DNA from: CAVSRC01 sp963732845
GTDB lineage: Bacteria; Pseudomonadota; Alphaproteobacteria; Rhizobiales; Kaistiaceae
Length of the DNA stretch: 64,000 nt
Direction: 5' to 3'
Assembly: GCA_963732845.1 (NCBI GenBank)
Contig: CAVTBE010000004.1
Coordinates: 1 to 64,000, forward strand
In this document: positions 24,312-33,066 of the stretch, in pieces
Numbering within the stretch: position 1 is the stretch's first letter
Layout: each line of letters begins with the position of its first letter
Notes under the pieces: model-generated
The model's database searches: none
What the model was told of the DNA's origin: nothing
The model's input: the letters and a program-made list of their open reading frames with translations, nothing else
Position numbers and translations under genes: made by a program

Positions 24312-26419
24312 TGTCGCACGCTGGCTTGAGAGCAGAAAGCTCTGTCGACTACGGGTTCAAAACCGCCTCCGCATTACGCCGCGCGGCACGTTCAATCTCA
24401 CGCAGCCGGGCGGTGCTGGTCGCAATCGGGGTCTTCGTGGTCCTCTTCATGATCACCGACTGGACCAGTCCGGGACCGATCAGCTATTTCGACATTTCAT
24501 TCCTTGCCAGCGGTGGAACACCGCTCGCACTGACTGCGATCGGCCAGACGCTGGTCATTCTGACCGGCGGCTTCGACCTCTCGGCCGGCGCGGTGGTTTC
24601 GCTCACGAATGCGGTGCTGGCATCCAGCATGGGTGCGGACAACGGCGCGTCGACGATTCTCCTGTGGACCGCCGCAGGGATCGGAATCGGTGTCCTGACG
24701 GGGGCATTCAACGGATTTTTCATTGCATTCCTCCGCCTGCAGCCGATCGTCGTGACCCTGTCGACCATGTTCATCGTCCAGGGTGTGACCCTGCTCGTGC
24801 TTGAAAAGCCGGGCGGAACGATCGCCCCGTCGATAATCGACTTCTATATGGGCGATGCCGTGCCGGGCGTGGTTCCGGCCTGCGTGGCCCTGCTCGGCGT
24901 CGTTCTTCTTCTTTGGGCCTGGCTCAAACGCACACGCTTCGGAATCGGGCTTTATGCGGTCGGCAGCGATCCTGCCTCGGCAGGTACGACCGGACTTCGC
25001 GTGCCGCTGATCCTCTTTCTGACCTACGTTCTGGCAGGCGGGGTCTACGGACTCGCCGGCGTGTTCGTCAGTGCCCAGACCGGCTCAGGCGATCCACTGG
25101 TCGGCAATTCGCTGCTGCTGCCCGTGTTCGCGGCAGTGGTGATCGGTGGCAGCCGCCTGGGTGGCGGCAAGGGTGGTCCGCTCGGCAGCGTGTTCGGCGC
25201 CTTCATCCTGATGATCACGGTCAACATCCTGCTGGCGCTCGAAGTCTCCGCCTACTTCTCGACGATTGCCGAGGGTGTGGTTCTGCTCATCGCGGTGCTC
25301 GCCGGCTCCTTTTCAGGGAACTCGACGCTTTCCGAGCAAATCCGCCATGGCCTTGCGGCCATTCGGGCGAGCCGCGGCAGGCTGCTTGTGTTCCAGCGCG
25401 ATCATGCAGACCGCCGGCTTGCCTTTGCCGCCAAGCGCGGCTCGCTGGAATCGGCTGCCGGTGAGCAACCGTCGTTCCTGAAGCGGAATGCCGCTGTCAT
25501 CCGCCAATCCGCTCCTGCCTTTATTTTCCTGTTGCTGGTGCTTCTGGCCACGCAATTCGTGCTGGGCAACGTCATCACGAATTTCGGCTATTGGAATTCG
25601 CTTCTGGTTCTGTCCGCCTTCCTCGCCATTCTCGCGCTGGGGCAAGGTGCCGTCATCCTGACCGGCGAACTCGATATGTCGCTGCCCTGGACGATTGCTC
25701 TTTCGGGCGTCGTCCTGGCGGGGATGGTAAAGGGCGTCGATGTCACGCTGATTTATGCCATTCCATTCGTATTGCTGCTCGGTGCGCTGATCGGCTTTGT
25801 CAACGGCGTCGGTGTCGTCGTGCTCGGCCTTTCGCCGATCATCGTGACGCTGGCGATGAACGGCATTCTGCAAGGTGCGACGCTGCTCTATTCCAACGGA
25901 ACACCGAGCGGTTATGCGTCGCCGCTGCTGCGCTGGTTCATGACAGGACATTTCGTCGGGATCACACCGGTGGTGATCTTCCTGATCCTGTTCGTTGCCG
26001 GCGGCACGATGCTGCTTACCAGAACGAGTTTCGGGCGCCGGGTCTATGCGCTTGGCAACAGCATCGAGGCGGCGCGCCTGTCGGGCGTCAAGACCGGATC
26101 CGTGCTGATTTTCGTCTATGTCCTGTCGTCGCTCTGCGCGGCGCTCGTCGGCATCCTTCTGACGGGCTTTTCCGGACAGGCGAGTCTGGGCATGGGCGAC
26201 GACTTCCTGCTGCCCTCCATCGCGGTGGTGGTTGTCGGCGGTGCGCTGATTACCGGCGGGCGCGGCCATTATCTCGGCATGGTCGGCGGCGCACTGCTTC
26301 TGACGGCGCTGCAGACACTGCTTGCAGGAACGATGCTTCCCTACGCCTTCCGGGCAATTCTTTTCGGCTGCGTCGTTCTGATCGCCGTCATCGCGCTGCG
26401 CGAGCGGAGGTCCGACTGA
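24311..26419 (+). CDS. Sugar ABC transporter permease, two RbsC-type domains fused
   Basis: 702 residues, about twice the usual permease length. Two BPD_transp_2 units lie in tandem: residues about 35-330 (GQTLVILTGGFDLSAGAVVSLTNAVL ... GNSLLLPVFAAVVIGGSRLGGG) and about 395-700 (GQGAVILTGELDMSLPWTIALSGVV ... GDDFLLPSIAVVVVGGALITGGRG). A hydrophilic linker joins them (about 345-390). Each unit has the family's GQ-vIltGg-DLS motif. The fusion supplies both membrane halves of the importer in one chain, consistent with no second permease gene nearby. Confidence 0.92.
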   Translation: MSHAGLRAESSVDYGFKTASALRRAARSISRSRAVLVAIGVFVVLFMITDWTSPGPISYFDISFLASGGTPLALTAIGQTLVILTGGFDLSAGAVVSLTNAVLASSMGADNGASTILLWTAAGIGIGVLTGAFNGFFIAFLRLQPIVVTLSTMFIVQGVTLLVLEKPGGTIAPSIIDFYMGDAVPGVVPACVALLGVVLLLWAWLKRTRFGIGLYAVGSDPASAGTTGLRVPLILFLTYVLAGGVYGLAGVFVSAQTGSGDPLVGNSLLLPVFAAVVIGGSRLGGGKGGPLGSVFGAFILMITVNILLALEVSAYFSTIAEGVVLLIAVLAGSFSGNSTLSEQIRHGLAAIRASRGRLLVFQRDHADRRLAFAAKRGSLESAAGEQPSFLKRNAAVIRQSAPAFIFLLLVLLATQFVLGNVITNFGYWNSLLVLSAFLAILALGQGAVILTGELDMSLPWTIALSGVVLAGMVKGVDVTLIYAIPFVLLLGALIGFVNGVGVVVLGLSPIIVTLAMNGILQGATLLYSNGTPSGYASPLLRWFMTGHFVGITPVVIFLILFVAGGTMLLTRTSFGRRVYALGNSIEAARLSGVKTGSVLIFVYVLSSLCAALVGILLTGFSGQASLGMGDDFLLPSIAVVVVGGALITGGRGHYLGMVGGALLLTALQTLLAGTMLPYAFRAILFGCVVLIAVIALRERRSD

Positions 26420-26455
26420 AATGCTGGCGAATGAGACTGAAGGAGTTTTAGGGCG

Positions 26456-27415
26456 ATGAACACGACCGCCGCAAAGGTCGCCATCGTCGGCAGCGGCCTG
26501 ATCGGACGGGCCTGGGCGATCAGCTTTGCCCGGGCCGGCTGCCAGGTGCGTCTCTGGGATCCAAACGAAGAGGCGACAAAACTGACGCTGGCATTCGTCG
26601 AGACGTCGTTGGGGGATCTGGCTGCCAACGACCTTCTCGAGGATCAGAGCCCGTCAGACGTGCTGGCGCGCATTACCGCCCCGGCAAGTCTCCAGGACGC
26701 GCTCGCTGACGCCGAGTGGGTGCAGGAATGCGGGCCGGAAACACTCGCAGACAAGCACGCGATTTTCGGCGAACTGGATGCCTTGGCTTCGCCCAGCGCT
26801 ATCCTGGCAAGTTCGACGTCCGGTCTGCTTCCATCGGCGATTTCAGAAAATCTCAAGGGCCGGGAACGCTGCATCATCGCGCATCCGATCAATCCTCCGC
26901 ACCTGGTCCCGGCTGTCGAACTCGTGCCATCGCGGTGGACGACGGCGGACGTCATGGAGCGTGCCGCCGCCTTTCTGTCGTCGGTCGGGCAAGTGCCGCT
27001 GGTGATGAAGCGGGAAATCGAAGGGTTCGTCGTCAACCGGCTGCAGGGTGCACTTCTGGACGAAGCATTCAGGCTGGTTGCCGGCGGCTACGCCGACCCG
27101 GAAGACGTCGACAGGAGCATATGCGAGGGGCTGGCACTTCGCTGGTCGTTCATCGGGCCGTTCGAGACGATTGACCTCAATTCCCCCGGCGGCGTTGCCG
27201 ACTATGTCGCGCGTTACAAGTCACTCTATTCCGGCCTGACCGCGAGCCGAACCGAGACGATCGACTGGTCGGGACCGGTTCTGTCGACCGTCTTGGCCGC
27301 AAGGCGTCGCAATCTGCCCGCAAACCGTCTGCCTGAACGTCAGCTCTGGCGCGATCGCCGATTGATGGCGCTGCGCGCCCACAAACGCCGGGCGGAGCGG
27401 GAAATCGGGCGCTGA
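26456..27415 (+). CDS. 3-hydroxyacyl-CoA dehydrogenase-like, lambda-crystallin type
   Basis: 319 residues. Rossmann NAD motif VAIVGSGLIGRAWA at the N-terminus (G12-x-G14-xx-G17), then EWVQECGPETLADKHAIFGELDAL, ILASSTSGLLPS, HPINPPHLVPAVELVPS and FVVNRLQGALLDEAFRLV. The HPxNPPHLxPxVE pattern is that of L-gulonate 3-dehydrogenase/lambda-crystallin and L-carnitine dehydrogenase, which oxidise the 3-hydroxyl of a free hydroxy acid rather than a CoA ester. Beside a BKACE gene it is a good candidate for making the 3-keto acid that BKACE cleaves. The C-terminal domain is short. Confidence 0.85.
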   Translation: MNTTAAKVAIVGSGLIGRAWAISFARAGCQVRLWDPNEEATKLTLAFVETSLGDLAANDLLEDQSPSDVLARITAPASLQDALADAEWVQECGPETLADKHAIFGELDALASPSAILASSTSGLLPSAISENLKGRERCIIAHPINPPHLVPAVELVPSRWTTADVMERAAAFLSSVGQVPLVMKREIEGFVVNRLQGALLDEAFRLVAGGYADPEDVDRSICEGLALRWSFIGPFETIDLNSPGGVADYVARYKSLYSGLTASRTETIDWSGPVLSTVLAARRRNLPANRLPERQLWRDRRLMALRAHKRRAEREIGR

Positions 27416-27433
27416 AAAGCAGGGAAACTGAAA

Positions 27434-28366
27434 ATGGACACTTCGGGCAAGGTCATCATCAGCTGCGCAATCACCGGTGCCATTCACACTCCGACGATGT
27501 CGCCGCATCTGCCGATCACGCCGGGTGAGATCGCCTCCTCCGCCATCGGGGCTGCCGAAGCGGGCGCAGCCATCCTCCATCTGCACGCCCGCGATCCCGA
27601 GAATGGCCGTCCGGACCAGTCTCCGGCGGCGTTCGCGCGCTTTCTGCCTCGCATCAAGGCAAAGACGAATGCGATCGTGAACATCACGACGGGCGGCAGC
27701 CCCCACATGCGTGTGGAGGAACGCGTTCAGCCTGCAGCCGAGTTCCGCCCGGAACTTGCCTCGCTCAATATGGGGTCGATCAATTTCGGGCTCTATCACC
27801 TCCTGAAGAAGTACACGGCTTTCAAGTACGACTGGGAACGGGTGCATTTGGAATCGACCAAGGACCTGGTCTTCCGCAATACGTTCAAGGACATCGAGTA
27901 TGTGCTCGAGACCTGCTACGGCAACGGCACACGCTTCGAGTTCGAGTGCTACGACATCGCGCACCTCTACAACCTTGCGCATTTTGCCGATCGCGGCCTG
28001 GTCAAGCCGCCATTCTTCATCCAGTCGGTTTTCGGCTTGCTCGGCGGCATAGGCACGCATCCCGAAGATCTCCAGCACATGAAGCGAACGGCGGATCGGC
28101 TGTTTGGCGGTGACTTCGGGTGGTCCGTGCTTGGTGCCGGCGCCAGCCAGCTGCGCATCGCCGCGCAGGCCATCGCACTCGGCGGCAATGTCCGTGTCGG
28201 ACTGGAAGACAGCCTGTGGGCCGGAAAGGGAAAGCTGGCGACATCCAATGCCGAGCAGGTCCAGCTGGTCCGCGCAATCATCGAAGGAATGGGAATGAAG
28301 GTCGCGACGCCCGACGAGGCGCGCGCGATCCTCTCGCTGAAAGGGGCTGAAGCGGTCGGGTTCTAG
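27434..28366 (+). CDS. Beta-keto acid cleavage enzyme (BKACE, DUF849)
   Basis: 310 residues in a TIM-barrel family that uses Zn2+ and acetyl-CoA to cleave 3-keto acids into acetoacetate and an acyl-CoA. The metal-binding histidines are visible as LHLHARD (His49, His51), with VNITTGG, SLNMGSINF, FECYDIAHLYNL, FIQSVFGLLGGIG and GGNVRVGLEDSLW also conserved. It lies 18 bp after the dehydrogenase and upstream of lactonase, thiolase and CoA-transferase genes, which can supply the keto acid and consume the products. Substrate specificity (2-deoxy-3-ketoribonate, 3-dehydrocarnitine or others) is not fixed by the sequence alone. Confidence 0.9.
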   Translation: MDTSGKVIISCAITGAIHTPTMSPHLPITPGEIASSAIGAAEAGAAILHLHARDPENGRPDQSPAAFARFLPRIKAKTNAIVNITTGGSPHMRVEERVQPAAEFRPELASLNMGSINFGLYHLLKKYTAFKYDWERVHLESTKDLVFRNTFKDIEYVLETCYGNGTRFEFECYDIAHLYNLAHFADRGLVKPPFFIQSVFGLLGGIGTHPEDLQHMKRTADRLFGGDFGWSVLGAGASQLRIAAQAIALGGNVRVGLEDSLWAGKGKLATSNAEQVQLVRAIIEGMGMKVATPDEARAILSLKGAEAVGF

Positions 28367-28422
28367 CGACCATCAGCGCTCTGCCACGGGGGGATCATCG
28401 TTGTCTGGCAAGGGAGACCACA

Positions 28423-29301
28423 ATGCGTATCGAAGTTCTGCTTGACGTCAAAACGACCCTCGGCGAAGGCCCGATCTGGGACATCGACCAACAACGCATG
28501 TACTGGATCGACAGTTTCGACGGTCGCGTCTTCCGCGCCACGGCCGATGGACGCGAATTGCGCGCCTGGGACGTGCCGCAAAAGATCGGCTCGATGGCCC
28601 TGCGCAAGAACGGCGAGGGTGCGATCCTGTCGCTTCAGGGCGGTTTCTATACCCTTGATTTCAATACGGGCGACGTCGAGCTCATTCACGATCCGGAGCC
28701 GAACCTTCCCAACAACCGGATCAATGACGGCAAGGTCGATCGGCGTGGCCGGTTCTTCGCCGGTTCGATGGACACGATGGAAGACAACGCGTCGGGCGCG
28801 CTCTATCGGCTCGATCCGGACTTTTCCGTCCACAAGGTTGAGAGCGGCATCATCTGCTCCAACGGGCCGTGCTTCAGCCCCGACGACAAGACCTTCTATT
28901 TCCAGGACACGTGGACCGGCGAGATCTGGGCCTACGACTACGACATCAAGACCGGCACGCCGTCCAACCGGAGAACCTTTGCCAAGGTCGACACGAGCAA
29001 TGGTGGCGCGGCCGATGGCTCGACAGTCGATGCCGAAGGATATCTCTGGAATGTCCTGGTCTATGTCGGAAAGATCGTCCGCTATGCGCCCGACGGCAAG
29101 GTGGACCGCGTCATCGACATGCCGGTCAAGAAGGTGACCAGCGTGTCCTTCGGCGGTCCCAATCTCGACATCCTGTTCGTTACGTCAATGGCCAAACCCC
29201 CGCTTCCCCGCTTCCCGGGCGATGGCGTGCTGCGTGGCAGTCTCTTCGCCATCTACGACCTCGGGATCAAGGGTGTGCCGGAGCCCCGTTTCGGCAGTTG
29301 A
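28423..29301 (+). CDS. SMP-30/gluconolactonase-family lactonase
   Basis: 292 residues, a six-bladed propeller of the SMP-30/regucalcin family. Metal ligands: Glu15 in LGEGPIWD, Asn/Asp in NRINDGKVDRRGRFFAGSM, Asn in SNGPCFSPD, Asp in ADGSTVDAEGYLWN. Members hydrolyse aldonolactones to aldonic acids in the cytoplasm or periplasm; no signal peptide is visible here. In this operon it would open a sugar lactone produced by a dehydrogenase before 3-oxidation. Confidence 0.9.
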   Translation: MRIEVLLDVKTTLGEGPIWDIDQQRMYWIDSFDGRVFRATADGRELRAWDVPQKIGSMALRKNGEGAILSLQGGFYTLDFNTGDVELIHDPEPNLPNNRINDGKVDRRGRFFAGSMDTMEDNASGALYRLDPDFSVHKVESGIICSNGPCFSPDDKTFYFQDTWTGEIWAYDYDIKTGTPSNRRTFAKVDTSNGGAADGSTVDAEGYLWNVLVYVGKIVRYAPDGKVDRVIDMPVKKVTSVSFGGPNLDILFVTSMAKPPLPRFPGDGVLRGSLFAIYDLGIKGVPEPRFGS

Positions 29302-29397
29302 GGAATCTTTCGGGTCATACGGCCCGAACCCGTGCAATCGACCAGCATCGACGCCCGAAGGCGCAGCCGGCGGAAAGATAAAAGAAAGGCAAGCATT

Positions 29398-30593
29398 ATG
29401 CTTTCGAAGGAAATCGTGATCGTTAGCGGCGTCAGGACGGCAATCGGTACGATGGGTGGGGAGTCTCAAGAACACCCCTCAGAACGATCTGGGAGGCCTG
29501 GTCATCAAGGAGGCCGTGCGCCGCGCCGGATTGCCGGCAGAAGACGTCGATGAAGTCATCGTCGGCAACGTCGGACAGATCGCCGAGAATGGTTTCGTTG
29601 CGCGGGTTTGCTCGCTTCAGGGCGGCCTCCCCCTCGAAACCACCGCCCTTTCGGTCAACCGGCAATGCGGTTCGGGCCTTCAGGCGATCAATTCAGCCGC
29701 GCTCGCGATCCAGACCGAAGAAGCCGAGATCGTGGTTGCCGCCGGCACCGAAAACATGAACCTTCTGCCCTTCTATATTCGCAAACACCGCTTCGGCAAC
29801 AAATTCGGAAACGAGAACTCTCGAGGACGGGCTGGTATCCATTCTGACCTGGCCCATGGGTCCCTACCTCAACGGCGTCACGGCCGAGAATGTAGCCGAA
29901 ACATACAAGGTGTCGCGCGAAGACCAGGACGTGTTTGCACTGGAAAGCCAGCACAAGGCCGAAGCGGCGATCAATGCAGGCAAGTTCGTCGGCGAGATCC
30001 TGCCCGTCGAGATCAAGGTCGGCAGGGAGAAGAAGATGTTCGACAAGGACGAGCATCCCCGTTTCGGCCTGAAGATGGAAGACCTGGCCCGGCTCAAGCC
30101 GGCCTTCAAAGAGGGCGGCACCGCGACGGCTGGCAATTCGTCGGGCATCAATGACGGCGCCGCGGCCGTCGTCGTCATGAGCCGCAAAAACGCAGAAAAG
30201 CGTGGCCTTGAGCCGCTGCTGATCATCCGCAGCCAGGCCGTGGTCGGCAACGATCCCGGACTCATGGGCTATGCCCCCAAAGCGGCCACCGAAAAGGCCG
30301 TCGCAAAGGCCGGCCTGACACTCGACGATATCGATCTGTTCGAGATCAACGAAGCATTTGCCTCCCAGTGCTTCGCCGTCGTCCGCGATCTCGGCATCCC
30401 GAAGGAAAAGGTGAACGTCAATGGCGGGGCCATCGCCCTGGGCCATCCGATCGGTGCGACGGGCGTCATCCTTACCGTCAAGCTGATGAACGAGATGAAG
30501 CGGCGCGGTGCACGCTACGGCGTGGTCAGCGCCTGCATCGGTGGCGGACAGGGGATTGCGACCGTCTTCGAGAACCCGCACCCGAAAGGATGA
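29398..30593 (+). pseudogene. Acetyl-CoA acetyltransferase (thiolase) with two single-base insertions
   Basis: All thiolase motifs are present but in three frames. MLSKEIVIVSGVRTAIGT is followed by a shift in the G4 run at 29458-29461. Then SLKNTPQNDLGGLVIKEAV through the acyl-binding Cys of NRQCGSGLQAIN to FGNKFGN, and a second shift at about 29815 (GAGAACT for GAGACT). Then MGPYLNGVTAENVAE to the catalytic GGAIALGHPIGATG and SACIGGGQGIA. Deleting one base at each place gives one intact protein of about 398 residues. It would split acetoacetyl-CoA into two acetyl-CoA. The gene is either recently broken or affected by sequence error. Confidence 0.88.
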
Positions 30594-30596
30594 GTT

Positions 30597-32195
30597 ATGA
30601 AGGCCAATTTCGTCACGGCCGCGCAGGCGGCGGACATGATCCAATCCGGCCAGACGATCTGTTCGGTTGGCATGACGCTGTGTGGCGTTGCTGAGAGCAT
30701 CTTCAAGGCGATCGAAAACAGGTTCTTGGCCGACGGGACGCCGCGCGATCTGACGTTCGTGCACTCCGCCGGTCAATGCGCCCGCGATCGCGGCATCCAG
30801 CATTTTGCTCATGACGGAATGCTCAGGCGCATTGTCGGCAGTCACTGGGGCCTCGCGCCGAAGATCATGGATATGATCCGGGACGAAAAGGTCGAGGCCT
30901 ACAACCTGCCCCAAGGCCAGCTCGCACAGCTCTACCGGTCAATGGCCTGCGGGCTGCCGGGCAAGATGAGCAAGGTTGGCCTTGGGACCTATATCGACCC
31001 GCGGCAGGAGGGGGGCAAGATGAATGCCCGGACCCAACTGCTTCCCGACATCATCGATGTCATCGAATACGGCGGCGAGGAGTACCTCTTCTACAAAGCC
31101 GTGCCGATCGATGTGGCCATTATCCGCGGCACGACGGCCGACGAATTGGGCAATATCAGCTTCGAAGAAGAAGCGATGAAGCTCGAGGTCCTGGCTGCCG
31201 CTCTGACCGCAAAGCGGTATGGCGGCCGGGTGATCGTGCAGGTCAAGCGGGTGGCACGAAAGGGCACGCTTCACCCGAAAGAGGTCATCATTCCCGGCTT
31301 TTTCGTCGATGCGATCGTGGTCTCCGAAAATCCCGAACTCGATCACCGGCAGAGCCATTCGTTCTACTACGAGCCGACTTTGTGCGGGGATCTCGTGCTC
31401 CCCGAAGCATCGATCACCCCGCTGCCGATGACGATGCGCAAGATCATCGGGCTGCGGGCCGTCGCCGAACTCACTCCAAACACGGCGATAAACCTGGGAA
31501 CCGGCATTCCCAACGATGTCGTCGGGTCGATCATCGCGGAAGAGGGACTGTCGGACGACGTTCTTGTGACCGTCGAATCGGGCACCTATGGCGGGATGCC
31601 GCAAGGTGGCATCGACTTCGGCGTGGCGCACAGTCCCTACGCGCTCGTCGAACACTCCGCCCAGTTCGACTTCTACAACGGTATGGGCGTGCCTTTCACG
31701 TTCATGGGGGCGGCCGAGATGGACGCGGCCGGCAACGTCAACAGCACCAAATTCGGTGATCGCGCCGCCGGTTGCGGCGGGTTCATCGACATCACGCAGA
31801 ACGCCAAACACGTGCTGTTCTGCTCGAGCTTCACCGCCGATGGGCTCGAAGTCGATTTTTCGGGCGGCAAGGTGACCATCGTCAAGGAAGGCAAGCAGAA
31901 GAAGCTCGTCTCAAACGTCCGACAGATCTCATTCAACGGCGAGATGGCCCGTCGCAGCGGTCAGAAGGTGCACTTTGTCACCGAGCGGGCGGTCTTCGAA
32001 TTCCGCCAGGAGGGTCCGGTTCTGATCGAGATCGCGCCCGGGATCGACCTCCAGCGCGACATTCTCGATCAGATGGAATTCGTCCCGATCGTCGCCAAGG
32101 ACCTCAAGACTACCGATCCAGCCATCTACAGCGCCGGACCATGCGGCCTGAAAGACCGGGTCTATGCCAACGCAGCGCGAAACAAGGACAAATAA
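30597..32195 (+). CDS. Acetate/acetoacetate-type CoA transferase (fused alpha-beta)
   Basis: 532 residues; both CoA-transferase I halves are in one chain as in YdiF-like enzymes. The N-terminal half has CSVGMTLCGVAESI and GSHWGLAPKIM. The C-terminal half has the catalytic Glu327 in VTVESGTYGG, then GAAEMDAAGNVNSTKFG. It starts 4 bp after the thiolase stop. In this pathway it could move CoA from the acyl-CoA product of BKACE to acetoacetate, giving acetoacetyl-CoA for the thiolase and a free acid. That assignment is an inference; the family also acts on acetate, propionate and ketoacids. Confidence 0.9.
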   Translation: MKANFVTAAQAADMIQSGQTICSVGMTLCGVAESIFKAIENRFLADGTPRDLTFVHSAGQCARDRGIQHFAHDGMLRRIVGSHWGLAPKIMDMIRDEKVEAYNLPQGQLAQLYRSMACGLPGKMSKVGLGTYIDPRQEGGKMNARTQLLPDIIDVIEYGGEEYLFYKAVPIDVAIIRGTTADELGNISFEEEAMKLEVLAAALTAKRYGGRVIVQVKRVARKGTLHPKEVIIPGFFVDAIVVSENPELDHRQSHSFYYEPTLCGDLVLPEASITPLPMTMRKIIGLRAVAELTPNTAINLGTGIPNDVVGSIIAEEGLSDDVLVTVESGTYGGMPQGGIDFGVAHSPYALVEHSAQFDFYNGMGVPFTFMGAAEMDAAGNVNSTKFGDRAAGCGGFIDITQNAKHVLFCSSFTADGLEVDFSGGKVTIVKEGKQKKLVSNVRQISFNGEMARRSGQKVHFVTERAVFEFRQEGPVLIEIAPGIDLQRDILDQMEFVPIVAKDLKTTDPAIYSAGPCGLKDRVYANAARNKDK

Positions 32196-32196
32196 G

Positions 32197-32934
32197 ATGC
32201 GACTGAAAGGCAAAGTAGCAATCGTAACGGGAGCCGGACGCGGGCTCGGTCGTGGAATCGTGCTGAAGCTGGCGCAGGAAGGCGCCAAGGTCGCGGTCTG
32301 CGATGCGGTCGAAGAGAACGCCGCGGCGGTCGCCAAGGAAATCGAGCAGTCCGCCGGCACAGCCATCGCCATACGCGCCGATATTTCGCAGAAGCCCGAA
32401 GTTGAAGCCATGTTCGCCAGGACGATCGAGGCCTTCGGCCCCGTCGATATCCTGGTCAACAATGCCGGCATCAACCGCGACGGCGCGCTTCACAAGATGA
32501 GCGACGAAAACTGGGAAAAGGTCATTGCGGTCAATCTGACCGGCACCTTCTACTGCATGCGTGTGGCCGCCCAGCAGATGCGCGAGCGCGGCTACGGACG
32601 AATCGTCAACATTTCGTCGATGAGCTGGCTGGGCAATTTCGGGCAGTCGAACTACGCGGCGTCGAAGGCCGGCGTGATCGGCCTGACGAAAACGGCAGCC
32701 CGTGAGCTCGCCAAGAAAGGGGTAACGGTCAATGCCATCTGCCCCGGCTTCATCGAAACGGACATGACGCGGGGCGTCCCGCCGGCAGTCTGGGATGCAA
32801 TGGTCGGCAAGATCTGGACCGGCCGGGTTGGCGCCCCCGAGGATGTCGGCAACGTCGTGGCTTTCCTTGCCTCCGACGACGCCTCCTATGTGACGGGCGA
32901 AGTCATCAATGTCAGTGGCGGCATGGTTCTCTGA
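32197..32934 (+). CDS. SDR-family NAD(P)-dependent oxidoreductase (FabG-like)
   Basis: 245 residues from ATG 32197, one base after the CoA-transferase stop. A classical short-chain dehydrogenase: cofactor motif TGAGRGLG (11-18), NNAG, catalytic Ser in NISSMSW, Tyr and Lys in YAASK, and the C-terminal YVTGEVINVSGGM. In the operon it could oxidise the sugar to a lactone or the 3-hydroxyl of the sugar acid; in the described deoxyribonate route the 3-dehydrogenase is an SDR. It is not fatty-acid FabG by context. Confidence 0.88.
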   Translation: MRLKGKVAIVTGAGRGLGRGIVLKLAQEGAKVAVCDAVEENAAAVAKEIEQSAGTAIAIRADISQKPEVEAMFARTIEAFGPVDILVNNAGINRDGALHKMSDENWEKVIAVNLTGTFYCMRVAAQQMRERGYGRIVNISSMSWLGNFGQSNYAASKAGVIGLTKTAARELAKKGVTVNAICPGFIETDMTRGVPPAVWDAMVGKIWTGRVGAPEDVGNVVAFLASDDASYVTGEVINVSGGMVL

Positions 32935-33066
32935 CCGCAACGTAAGAAGAGCCCTGCGACCGGGATCGACGCGCCGCAGCGCAATGTCAACATGTGCAGA
33001 CGGGCAAGAACGCGCGGCCTGACGACAGTCCGCGTGGCCAGTTCCGATGCATCTTAGGAGGTAACG

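Noticed and set aside
25313..26269. Leftward frame over the fused permease
   Set aside because: Hydrophilic Gln/His/Arg-rich shadow of a membrane-protein gene.
26456..28366. L-carnitine dehydrogenase plus 3-dehydrocarnitine cleavage enzyme
   Set aside because: Possible by family, but no betainyl-CoA thioesterase or betaine/choline-type transporter is present, whereas sugar importer, lactonase and glycerate kinase are; kept only as an alternative.
32197..32934. fabG of fatty-acid synthesis
   Set aside because: The SDR is similar in length and motifs, but it lies within a catabolic operon without fabD/acpP/fabF, so a pathway-specific dehydrogenase is more likely.
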